A DNA stretch of 64,000 bases, taken from NCBI RefSeq assembly GCF_000344685.1, contig NW_006920423.1, positions 209,221 through 273,220 on the forward strand, read 5' to 3'. The notes under the pieces are model-generated. The model was given only the letters and a program-made list of their open reading frames with translations, was not told the origin of the DNA and made no database searches. Both the position numbers and the translations under genes were made by a program. Source of the DNA: Gloeophyllum trabeum ATCC 11539. Lineage: Eukaryota; Basidiomycota; Agaricomycetes; Gloeophyllales; Gloeophyllaceae. Below, piece by piece: positions 43,501 through 54,197 of this stretch (positions are counted from its first letter, which is position 1; every line of letters begins with the position of its first letter).

Positions 43501-45786
43501 CCCCGAGGATGAAGCTTGAAGAATTGAAGCTTGAAGTTGAAGGGCTGATGCAGTCATTGCCACGATCTCTCCAAGACAGTGATGCGCGTCGACGTCTATC
43601 CGTCCCCTCACTGGCAGTCTATGAGTTCTCGGTCGACCTCCTCGAGCTCGTCGAAACTGTAGTTGTCTGTGGTTATATGCGTATGATGGGTGTGTGCGGA
43701 ATACGTGGACTCCTACCAAAAGGGAGGAACTTGGCTTGAGCGGAGGGCCGACGACATTGGATCAAAGCTCGAAATCGCTCGCGTCTTGCATTTTTTCCTG
43801 CCGCCCAGCGAAGGGTGAGTAGGAATATTGTAGGAATAAAGCAGAAACCAAGATCGTCGAGACCAAGGACGGCGAAAAGTGTAAGGACTGAACGTTCCTG
43901 GGGCTGAGGTGAGACCGAAACCTATGATCAGCGTGGGGAAACCAACGCTTCTCGTTTATCCATACCGCGGTGCGTATACACGAGCAGGGAGCACTCTTGT
44001 CATTTACAGTTAGACTCCTCCGCTCGGTGATGCGAAGGCTGGGATCTTCCGCAATAATGTAAGGTCGGCGCGGTATCCCTGCTCCGACGCTCTGTCGGTG
44101 ATAGCTATCAGCTGTAGCTACTATACTGTACGTCCTTGCTCTCTGCCGTGATTTTTCTATTTCTCACTAGGCTCCAGGACTATGCGCCAAGTCAAAATTT
44201 GCGGCTCTGCGCTGCCTGCTGTAATGTCCGCCGACTGACATCCACCAGAGCCTCTCGGCCTACTACCACAGAGACCCAGCCGACATCGCTTCGGAGTGCC
44301 TCCCCACGTCAGCGTGTCCATGGAAACTCCCAGGGAAGTCCGGGAGAAAGCAGATAACAGACGCCCTGGACCTATGCAGTGATACCACCTATCGGCGAGG
44401 TACACAGGAACCTGGATTCTGCATCCTCCGTATGTCAGCTGGTCGGAGCTGGAGCTCCCAGGAGAAGCCGCCGGGTGTGAATAGAGATCTCTCTGTTCTG
44501 TGCCAGGTTACGGGACCACTACAGCGTCTGGCTGGCAAATGTCAAGCAAGCACCTCGCTGGATGGCTTGCTATCATTCATCTCCGCGCCCATGAACTCTA
44601 CGTCTGGTTCCGACATGTTCGCGGTCCGTGGCTGTTCCGATGCATTCGGGATGATAATTTCTGTTCCTGGCATTGACAAAGAGGCATGCCGTGTAGAGGC
44701 ATATCTGTCGCTCCCGAAAGTGATGTGTGTATGTTACTCCGTCGTCGGCCATCGGTCATTCTGATATGACGGCCCCGGACTGCGCAAACGCCTGCTGGGA
44801 CGGTGTTCTTGCTTACCTCGGCTTTGGTGTCCCGTCGCCGTTCTGTATGGCGCACGTTTGACCGGAGAGGCCTCTGAGGTTGTAGCACGGGCGTTACTGG
44901 CCTTAGCGTGTTGTGAGTATTTCTACGGTCCAGCAGGAAACTAGCGGGACGCATTGGGCAGGGCGAGGGAGGTACGTACGACCGCTGCATGTACTACCGT
45001 TTCTGGGCCAAGTGACCTAGGCTGATCACAGAGGTAGCTGCTAGCCAGCCGTAAGGAAAAGTCTATAACTCAAAAACTTGACAGGACGCTATACCGAGTG
45101 TGGCAAAGGGTCAAGTAGAACGCGTAGTGGCCGACGGCACAATCAGCAGCTACATATACCCAACCTAGGTTTGGAATACGTGAAGTCAATGTTGGCTGAG
45201 GCCGATCAGTCATTGACATGCCCTGGATGCTCAGGATACGAGAGGGGGGCGCTTCGGTTTGCATCGTGCACATCGGAGAGAAGCCCAGCAGGAACAATCG
45301 TCGCCCGCGTTGATGTTTCGGACGGCGAGACGAGTATATGTACATCAACATGAGGCGCAGTGAAGCCTATGCAATGAATATGCAATGTATACGGTCCCGC
45401 CTGCTGTTTCTGAAACCTGACTACTCGACGCCTGGCCGGCGTCCACACGCACAAATATAGTCCGTGGGAGCATTGGCACACGATGATATCGCCGGATAAG
45501 GGAATTGTGGACGTCTCGACCCTGACGAGATTCAGTTGCCCAGGAATCAATCGTACTCGGGACGAAGCGCCTTTGCTTCTTCTCTCGCCGTCGTACAGCC
45601 GTTATTCGCTGTGTCCCAGGATGTCGGATTCCCTCGGTTTATAACCCAGCGCTGTCTGCTCCGGCACCTGGGACACGTCGCTGTGCGCTCGTTTATCGCT
45701 GCAAATCAGCCTCGTGGCTCAATCAGATTTTTAATCTCGCGGAATCTCTGCCATTCCGTGCGTTCAACTTTCGTCCCGAGCCCGGG
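43501..45786. other. Gene-poor interval
   Basis: About 2.3 kb with short random frames only; no recognisable gene, RNA or repeat. The right end is the promoter of the short Clp1-like gene. Confidence 0.4.
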
Positions 45787-45795
45787 TATAAAAGG
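45787..45795 (+). promoter_or_regulatory. TATA box of the short Clp1-like gene
   Basis: TATAAAAGG, preceded by CCCGGG. A probable 5' UTR exon follows, ending CAAGCAG|GTGAGT near 45931, with an acceptor (cctacag) near 45991. Confidence 0.55.
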
Positions 45796-46204
45796 TCCTC
45801 GGCGCGGGTCTTTCTTGTACGTCGACTTCACTGCGACGTCGCGGAGAGAAGAACTGGACTGACGGACACTGCTTTTGACAGCTTTCTTCTGTTTCTAGAA
45901 CTTGATTCGCAAAGTTTGTTTGTCCAAGCAGGTGAGTGTGGGCGCCACTTGATGTGCAGGACTATGTTCGTCTCATGTATTGATCCTACAGTGTAGCACC
46001 CTCCAAATTTTACAAGACACCCTGTTCGCTAGCCCACTCACCTATTCGATATTATTCGGCCTACATCTATCACACCCCGTCAATCTATTATTAATTCCTG
46101 CGAATCACTATATCTATCAAGTATTGACGTGCCGGATCCTTAATGCGACTCTCTTCACTGCCAGCAAATCTCGAGCCGTTGGAGTGCGTCATTTCTCTAC
46201 GTCC

Positions 46205-46852
46205 ATGTATCGCGAAGTGATTGAGGGGAATCCCTTCAGGGCACTATGCTGCTATCTGAATGTCCAGAAAGTGTCATTATCTCCAGAAGATCCCGTCCCA
46301 CCAACAATGGATGTCCCCGTCGTACGTGAAGGCACACGGATGCCCACCCACCTCTTCGTACTATCGGACGGCTCCTCGTCAGGCCTGACATCCCCCTACG
46401 TGCTCGCCCCCGTCCCTGCCGACCTCTTTGCCCAGAAATTCCGCTCCGAAGCCATCCCCCCGGTTCGCCCTGATTCTCCATCCCCCATTCCACGCAATGA
46501 GCCCTCCTCCTCGAAACAAATCATCACGCTCCCCGTCATCCCCCTCACCGTCCCCCACGCACCATCCATCCCATTGCTCCTCCTGTACGCCCTCGGCTTG
46601 CCCCCACATATGACTGGGATGGCGACGCACCTCCTCCCGCTGGAAGCCATTGAGGAGTTCCCCTCCGCCGCGGCGATGTCGCAGGCCATGGCGCGTGTCT
46701 GCGACGAGAGCGAGCTGCGACGATACGTCGCGTTCAACCAGGGCTTGTGGAAGAATATCCTCGCACTCGGCCCGAAGGACACCCAGGTCATCGAGTTGGT
46801 GCAGACAGCGTGGAACGTCACCGCCGAGGCGAGGCGGATGAAGCGTTTATGA
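46205..46852 (+). CDS. Clp1-like protein, short form
   Basis: ATG 46205 (MYREVIEGNPFRALCC) to TGA 46850–46852, 215 aa. The frame is open further upstream but has no ATG there. Segments parallel the full-length Clp1-like protein at 56822–58022: RMPTHLFVLSDG against LPTHMFAVFGR, ITLPVIPLTVPHAPSIPLLL against IKLPVVPVCLPSPQTFPILS, LLYALGLPPHMTGMATHLLP against YLYTKRTDLLLSALLP, and VAFNQGLWKNILALGPKDTQ against MVINGVWRNVCALGVFEDRL. It lacks the basic N-terminal region of the long form. Clp1 proteins regulate clamp formation and the dikaryotic programme in Coprinopsis and Ustilago. Assignment rests on this paralogy; family membership is likely, function is inferred. Confidence 0.6.
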   Translation: MYREVIEGNPFRALCCYLNVQKVSLSPEDPVPPTMDVPVVREGTRMPTHLFVLSDGSSSGLTSPYVLAPVPADLFAQKFRSEAIPPVRPDSPSPIPRNEPSSSKQIITLPVIPLTVPHAPSIPLLLLYALGLPPHMTGMATHLLPLEAIEEFPSAAAMSQAMARVCDESELRRYVAFNQGLWKNILALGPKDTQVIELVQTAWNVTAEARRMKRL

Positions 46853-49800
46853 TTGACGGTGACACGTTTTATTTTTTCTTATTTTAAAGCGTATAATTGC
46901 AGGCTACGCCGTCGTAATCTCCCTTGGCATTTGTTCTCCTAATCTACCAGCATAGCGGCCTTTACGGCCGACCACTTTGTAGCGCAACCTTCCCAATACT
47001 CCTCTTAATGACTTACTACTAGTACTACGTCGAACGTCCCAGTCCTGTGTCATATCTGTAATGAGTTATCAACTCCAATATTGCTTCCGGTCCTGCGCCG
47101 TTGCTACGCACTTTCTTTCGGACTCGTTGTACATATACCATCGGGGAAAGCACCCTTTCCAATCTTTGCGACCACGATCTCAGACGACTCAATCACACTG
47201 GAACAGCCCGAGTTGAAACGCAGAAGGATGTCCAGCCACAGCGGCCTGAGTCGGCAATTGCCGAGAAGATCAAAGCCTCCGGCCAATGCCGGTGGCCTGA
47301 GTGCACTTCGGACTCGCTTTTAACTTGTGCCGCAGTGCCTGAATGCAGGGAGATGCAGCGGAAGAGTGGCAGTTCGAAAGGTAGAGTCTGTGGTATGCAC
47401 TTTGTTCCCATTGATCTGGTTTATATCGCGATCATTCAGGGCGACTCGGACACCCCAGGAACATGCGTTAACCCCGTGTCCCTCAGGGTAAACGATTCAC
47501 TTTTGGTACAGCACGGCCACTGGCAGTTAGTACGGCAGATGTGACGAGGCAGCACCCGACATCTATACTTCCTTCTTGCCAGGGTGACCAACGAACGGCA
47601 GGCCATTGCAATAGGAACAGGCCGTCTCGAAGGAGCAGAAATTCTCTGCTAAGCCTGGCTGCGGAATATTCGGTATGCTTGTCTGTCACGGTGGGCCGTA
47701 ATCTTCCCAACTTCCCTGGATTACGCCCGAGCGTACGCGCCCTGCCTCCACGGGATTGGGGTCTTCAGGATTAACCCGAAGCGAATGGCACGACGGTCGG
47801 TATCGACGGGCGCCGCAGCTGCATACAAACTCGGAAATTCAGGTGTACCCGCACTCTGGCTCACTTCGTTCATACTCGAAGCGATGGAGCGCCTCTGCCA
47901 GGTCAACCCAACAGTTGTAGGATCTTCCGGTTTATAGGCTAGCCTGGACGGTACTAATGCCTGAGGTCGCCAGGTGATCTCCGGGTAGGGATTACTCACG
48001 TTATAACGTACTCGCATGTCCATCTGTCGGATCGTCCAACTCGGGGAGAGTTGGAGGGCAGCTTTCTTGCTCTACCAAGCATAATCTCCATCTAACTGTG
48101 CTGAGGAATATACTCACGTAGGCATGGAAGGTTGGGTTTCCTGAAGGACGGGCGATCGGACCAGTTGGACCTGATATATGGTAACATCTGCCTCCCAACA
48201 TCTCCTCATGCAGATATGGAAGTTTAGGATTCCTGCAGGGCGGACCGTACGGACCAGGTGGGCCTGATGTATGGAGACGCCTGGCTCCCACCGTCTCGGG
48301 GACCGTCGGTTTCAATCCCTCTTTCGGTCGTAAAGCAGCCGCTGACGGGAGTCGATACCCCATGGCTGGGAGATCGCCTCGAAACCCCGTGTGCAGCACC
48401 GTTCATCCGTCGAACAAATCTGCTTCAAGGGTCGCTGTCTGTGCCATTTTTCCTGCCTCCTCCCCTGACTCAGGCATACTGAATCCTGAAGCCAGGACAG
48501 CACTCGGAATGCTCGTGTCTCCTACTGGCAGGCCGTATTAGCGTCGCGATGCACCGGGAGTTTAGCCGACACCTATCGACGTGCTCGTCGTTTGTGGAAT
48601 CCAGTCGAGTAGTCTCTCTCTGCGCGCATCGATCACCACGTCTCTCCTCTTTGCCGTCGGTTCTTGTCCCGACGGGAACTGCCACACACGGTCCTCTGCT
48701 AAATCACTCGGTGGAACGAAACCAACCGGCTTCGAAGGAATATTAGACTCTAGTGTCCTGGGAGTAGAAGGCGTATGAGCCTTGACGGCGCGTGACGAAG
48801 TCCGCGGACCTACAGATTGTTGCTGGACATCTTTGGAACAGGATTGCACTGTCCCGAACACGTCCACCTTTCACCCGTGTTGCTGTTCTTCGGGTACACC
48901 CGCTTCAAAACGGCCCTCCGTCGCCTATGTCGATCTTTAACCCTGAGGGCATGGAAGCGATGCATCCAAATCATTCGGTGTAAGTATCAGCAGTCAGTCA
49001 AGGCCGATCCTCTCTGCATCAGGTTACGTCTGCTCCCGCCATGTCTGCTCTTCGGTATCCATCGCATCCAATGCTTCTGCCGTCAGGGATCGCTATTCTG
49101 TTCTCACTACAAACAGTCTGGTACGACAACTCTTTCGGTCGATGCTAATGCCTCCGGATCGAGGGACCGGTCTCCGCTTGGTAATGGCATACTGATGGAT
49201 CCGTTGGTTACGGCCTCGTGCTTGCAGGGATAGATCACGCGTCTCATTGGGGTAACTTCGCCCTGAACAGTATGCAGATGCCAGAGTTCTGGGTAGCTGT
49301 TAATGCATTCCTCTAAGTGAGTCGAGTTACTCCTATCCGGCGAGGGTCGTCTTGACAATGCGGTCGAGTGCTATGTTCCCAGATTACCGTTATGTAAAGC
49401 CGGGTGTAGCCCGAGACTGCTCCGTTTCCTCAGGATTTAGCTTGCATTCGTACCGCTTGCGTCCTATGCCGCATGATGCAGATTCTGACGATCTGTGGCC
49501 CATCAGCATGACGCATCAAGGTGATCTTAAGCATTCTCGGGCTGGGTCGATAAGACGGGATGCCGTCTTCACCTAAATGGACCGCACAGCCTCAAGCAGT
49601 TCACCTGTCGGGCCTTCTAAGTCCGACATTTAATTTTGACCGCGTTCTTTTCCCGCGGAAAAGGAAACGGTATTTCCCCAACGCTGGGGGGCATCACTCA
49701 GTTTCGGTGCGTGCCCTCTCTACGCTCTGTATATAGACGGAATCCGCCATCGCCGCACGGTTCTCGTTTCAGGTTGAACTTCGTGATATCTTGCAGGTTG

Positions 49801-50004
49801 CGACGGGACGTGGGCTTTTATAGTGGGTGCATCCAGAGTTTAAGCGGCGTCGGTGTGCACCCCTCCGGATGGCCCTATATCCCTACAGGCCATCCATTTC
49901 AACATATCGCACAGATGACGGGGAGCAGATCATCAGCCAACTTCCCGTGAGGGATAATCGCTTTTTCGTCCATAGCTTCGCCTGATTGTCGTGTTACACA
50001 GCCC
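46853..50004. other. Gene-poor interval with local duplication
   Basis: About 3.15 kb without a convincing gene. It contains an 85–88-bp duplication at 48121–48300. A short Cys-rich stretch (plus strand near 47280: QCRWPECTSDSLLTC…VPEC…CGMHF) hints at a zinc-binding exon but no gene model could be built. Confidence 0.4.
48121..48300 (+). repeat. Two adjacent diverged ~85-bp direct repeats
   Basis: Copy 1 (48121–48205) and copy 2 (48213–48300) align through ATGGAAG, TTCCTG, GCGGACCGTACGGACCAG (copy 2; copy 1 reads gggcgatcggaccag), CCTGAT and TGCCTCCCA/TGGCTCCCA. A related 20-odd-bp piece (atatggtaattttggattgc) sits in the Clp1-like promoter at 56680. Confidence 0.5.
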
Positions 50005-50266
50005 ATGACTACGCAAGAAGACCTTTTGCAAGAACGGGGACTGTATGACTCGTATTTATATCCTGATCCTTATCAAGGAAGTCCTTATGATGGTTCCGGC
50101 TCCAATCAGCGTCACAGCGCCCTAGCACGGGTACTGAACGTGAGTTGCTCCTACGTCCTTTTACACGTGCAAGTTGAAACCATGTTTAACCTTGATACAG
50201 AACATGAGAAAGGGCATCAGGCGGGGTTTGAAGAAACTGAAAGAATCATTTAAGAAGTCGCGGTAG
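50005..50266 (+). CDS. Small protein with cationic C-terminal helix
   Basis: Two exons, 50005–50139 and 50201–50266, joined over a 61-nt intron with a consensus GTGAGT donor and ACAG acceptor; 66 aa. The N-terminal half is acidic and Tyr-rich (MTTQEDLLQERGLYDSYLYP, then DPYQGSPYDGSGS). The C-terminal ~20 residues are strongly basic and could form an amphipathic helix (NMRKGIRRGLKKLKESF, then KKSR). No signal peptide is evident. Unspliced, the frame continues into weaker sequence, so splicing markedly improves the product. Family unknown. The polarity (acidic front, cationic tail) recalls precursors of membrane-active or nucleic-acid-binding peptides, but nothing more can be said. Confidence 0.45.
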
Positions 50267-50893
50267 CATCTGTACGCTCATGAATCATGTTCGCACCCAT
50301 GCAAGATGTAAGAGGTGTTGATGCTGTCAAACATGCTCTGCTAACAAGCCTGCCGTATTCTCACAACCTATGACCGGGCTCATGGCAATTCCCCTCCCCT
50401 GATCGCCCGATCAGAGGTGGTATGATTCCTTGTCAGTTACACATTTGCAATCCACCCGCCGCAGATCTGACTAGTATGGCTATTGCATGCCGGCCACGAA
50501 GGAGCTCGTCTTTGCCTCCCCAAGCCGCTCTACCTTTGACGTAGGCTAGGGTCCTCCGGGCGTACATCATCAGTAGGTCATGATACTTGAGCAAGTTGCG
50601 TGTAAGAACGCGCGGCTCTATGAACAACTTCACTTCCATATGACACATAGAACAACTTCGGATTGAATCACCGGGAATACGCATATATTGGAGAGGTTCG
50701 TGCCCTGCACGTTGTAGTCATGTTACACAGCAGATATTTACAGTGTAGTATTTACACAGCTAAAATCAACGGTGCAAAACGACTGGACTGGGATAGCAAT
50801 TCATATGACGGACGACGTGCATAGAGATCAAATCAAGACACAGCAAAAGGGGGAAAACATACTGTCCATGGAATATACAATTGACATACGAAC
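50267..50893. other. Intergenic region
   Basis: About 630 bp between the small-protein gene and the 3' end of the SAP-domain gene. No feature recognised. Confidence 0.4.
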
Positions 50894-53800
50894 CTAGGCT
50901 TCCACATCCATAGATCCGGGAATTCGCGCCGCATCGGCGCCTGCTGCGTGAGCGTTTACGTTCGAGACCTTGCTCTTCCTCATAGCGAACTCGCTCTGCC
51001 TCGCCTTCTTCTTCGCACTCAACATGATGCCCTTCCCCGCCTTGACCCCGCCCAGCGAGCGCCTGGACGCAGCGACACCGATGCTGGACCGCTTGCGTGT
51101 GGGATTGACGACTGGCCGCTGAGAGCCAAGCTTAGTTATGACGCGAGACCGAGACAGGCGGGGCTTGCGGGGGATGAACCCAGTGCCCTTATTCGAAGCG
51201 GCGACAGTGGACGACGAAGACCCAGCAAGATTGCCAGAGGGATCCCTCACAGGAGTGGGAAGGAGCGACCCGTCCACGGGCGCGAGAGGCTTGCTGAAGA
51301 TCTTCGTATTCTTCGGCGAGAGGAGCAGCTTTGTCGGACTAGGTTTGGCGACCTTGCCCCTATTAGCCAGTGCGCCTTGGTTAGCCTTCGCACTCTGCTC
51401 CAGGGGACCGGACGGCTTCCGCGCGGGGATACTCGACAGAGACGACGCCGCAGAGTGGCGCGCGCTATTCTGCTTCGCGAGCGAACTCGCGGTAGGCGCG
51501 AGGAGCGTCGACGAGCGCTTCGCGCCCGTGCTCGCGGGCGCCTTGCCTGTCGCGTTCGTCCGCGTGCCCATGGACGACACGCTCGAGCCTGAGTTCGTCC
51601 GCTTGTGGCCCTTGTCGGGGGCCGTAGGAAGCGTCGATGGACGCTTATACGGGCCTGCGTTCGTAGCGGCGGACGCCGTGCTCCCGGCCCTCGGGCGAGA
51701 CGCGCTATTGCTATTTACAGGGGCAACAGAGAACGTGGGGATGGGCGGTCTCGGACGGGCGGAAGCGGGCTTGGAGGAGCCGCCCGCGTTAGATGACAGG
51801 GTGCTGGACGTACGATCTGACTTGGCGGACGAGAAACGACTCGCGGAGCCTGCATTCGATGACACTGAAGGGGGCGCCGCCTTGGATGCGACCGAAGCAG
51901 GCCGAGGAATCGCGGTCTTGGAGGAAGTAGTGGCACTGGGCGCCGCCGCGGGTTTCGCAGGCAGGCTGGTAGCGTTCTTCGAGCCTGAGGCGATACCAGC
52001 TCCCTTGTTCCAAACGTTTTTGACAATGGACTTGGCGGAGGAGAAGAACCCGAAACGAGACGTGCTCGCTTTCGCTGGATAAAAGGACGCGCTGGGTGAG
52101 CACACGGTCCGGGAGCGTCAGCAAATACATGTACTTACGTGCGGGCTTGACAGGCGGTTTCGCGACGCCAATACTCGGCCTGCCCCGGCTACTCCTCCTC
52201 TTCGCCTTGTTGATCGCAAGCCTCCGCTTAATGGCCTCGCGCTCCTTCTCCTTGTCCTTCTGCGCCTCCTTCTCCTCCTTCTGCGCAGCAGCAGAGGTAT
52301 TTCCGGCTACCTCCTTCACCTCCTCAGCCATCCTCGGCCTCTTGGACGACCTTCTCTCACCCTCATCCTCGCTGCTCGCAGCCTCCGCCTGCACCTTCTT
52401 CCGGTTCCCCACGCTGATCACCCGCGCCTTGCTCGCAGGCGCAGGGGCAGGCCGGCGCTCCTCCATCGCCGCGCTCTTCCTCTTCCTTCCCGCGTGGCGC
52501 GCCGCATAACTCGCAATCGAGGGCATCTTCTCGAACTCCCTCTGATGCACCTCGTCGAACTTCTCCTTGATCTTAAACTTGCCGGGGCTCCCCTGCTCCT
52601 CCGGCGCGGTGCGATCTGCTGCGCCCCCGCGCCGGTGCTCGAGGATCTCGAGCCCGACCGCGTGCTCCCCCGCGAGCCCCAGGCGGCGGTTCATCTCCTC
52701 GAGCACCGACGCGGCGGCCGCCTGGAACTGCGCGTTGCTGACGCGGTGCTTCGGCGAGGGCGAGCCGAAGATGAACGGCTCGGACGGGCGCGGCGAGCGC
52801 ACGTCCGCGGGGGCAGGCATCGTAGTGAAATTTGGTTGATGTGTTGTAGTCGTGTTGGTGGTGGTCGTAATCGAGGGTGTGGCTGACAGACCCTGGGAAC
52901 TGTGGCACGCCGGGGTGCCACCGAACCCGCCGGGCATGTCCACACTCATATCCATCTCCACATCTTCCTCCCCAGGCATATCAAACCGCGGCGCGCCCAG
53001 GGCCGCAAACGGCAGTGCAGGATAGATCCCCCCGCCCGGCTTCTCGGGCGACGCGGGCCAGCGCGCGACGCCGGGGCTCGCGGGGAGGAGGTCGAACGCG
53101 GTCGCGAGCGGCGCGAGCTTGGGCGGGGACGGCGCGGCGCGCGTGTACGCGGTGGTGATGAGCCGGATGGTCGTCGCGTCCGCGCCGGCGCCCATGCTCA
53201 GGCGCGCGGCGTCGAAGGGCGCGGGGCGCCCCGGGCGGTGCTCGTGCCCCGGGACGGGCGCGCTGAGCGACTTGTCTGCGTCCTCGCCCTCACCCCCTAA
53301 TTCGGTGTGCGCGGTGGGCGGGCTGGGCGGCGGGGTGGAGTAGGAGAACTGCTGGTGGGTGGCGTGCAGGGGTTGGGGTTGCAGGGGCTGGACGGGCGAG
53401 GGCGCGGATGACTTGGTGGGCTCGGGGACGGGGACGAGCGCGGGCAGGGACGCGCTTGGGCTCGCTGGCGCGGGGAATTTGGGCGAGCTGGACGTGGAGA
53501 GCGCGCGTTTCTTGGACGAGGCGCGTTTCAGCCCGAAGGAGCTCGCGAGCGCGCGGATGGAGGAGCTCACGCTCGATGCTGCGGGGATGTGGGTCAGTTA
53601 TAAGTGTCAGATAGGCTGATGAGAGGGAGACGCGTGGATCGGGTGGATAAAGAGTTTGTTTCACCCGGGAAGGTGAGTCGCGGAGGATGAATGTGCAGAC
53701 GCGACGCGTTCGGATTCTCAAGCAGTATAGTATAACGAGCACGAAATGCATTTTGACGCGTTGCATGTAAGCAGAGGACGCATATACGCACACTTTGAGC

Positions 53801-54197
53801 TGCCAGTGCCAAACTCGCCAGCGGCGCCTCCCCGCGCGCTCTTGAGCGAGTTCAGCGATCCCTGGCGAGACGCGCCTTCTTCCATCTCCTCGATCGTGTC
53901 CATCATCTCCCACTGCTCGCTCTGCCGCGGGTTCATGTTCGTCTTCGCATTCACATTCATATCTTCATCTTCGTCCTCATCGTCGTCTTCATCGTGTTCG
54001 TTCCGTGCGTCGTGGTCCCCCGCGGGCTCGGCGTACAGCGCCTGCGCATGGCGCTTCAGCCGCTGTATGAGCTCGTCGTTGCGGCCCTGCGCGCGCAGGC
54101 CGTGGCGGCGGCAGAGGCTGAGCAGCTGGTCGCGGCGCAGGGCGTGCAGCGCGGGGGAGTTGAAGAGGATCTGCGTGGCGGTCGTGGACGTGGACAT
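50894..54197 (-). CDS. SAP-domain protein, large and low-complexity
   Basis: Three exons: 54197–53792, 53578–52139 and 52074–50894; 1,008 aa. The first exon starts MSTSTTATQILFNSPALHAL and carries a SAP motif, RRDQLLSLCRRHGLRAQGRN followed by DELIQRLKRHAQA. SAP is a DNA-binding helix pair found in chromatin and RNA-processing proteins. An acidic run (DEDDDEDEDED) follows. Exon 2 contains Pro/Ala/Ser-rich sequence, then KFKIKEKFDEVHQREFEKMP and basic clusters (RRLAINKAKRRSSRGRPS). Exon 3 is Ser/Ala/Lys-rich with SPTKLLLSPKNTKIF and a basic end. SP and KK motifs suggest a nuclear, cell-cycle-phosphorylated protein. The phase at 53792 works only with the donor AAGT|GTGCGT. Orthology beyond 'SAP-domain protein' is not clear. 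Confidence 0.75.

Noticed and set aside
45536..45862. A 108-codon plus frame before the short Clp1-like gene
   Set aside because: It spans the TATA box and transcription start region of that gene and has no family motif.
51138..52082. A 314-codon plus-strand frame opposite the SAP-domain gene
   Set aside because: It starts inside the antisense of a well-spliced gene and has no motif; GC-rich shadow.
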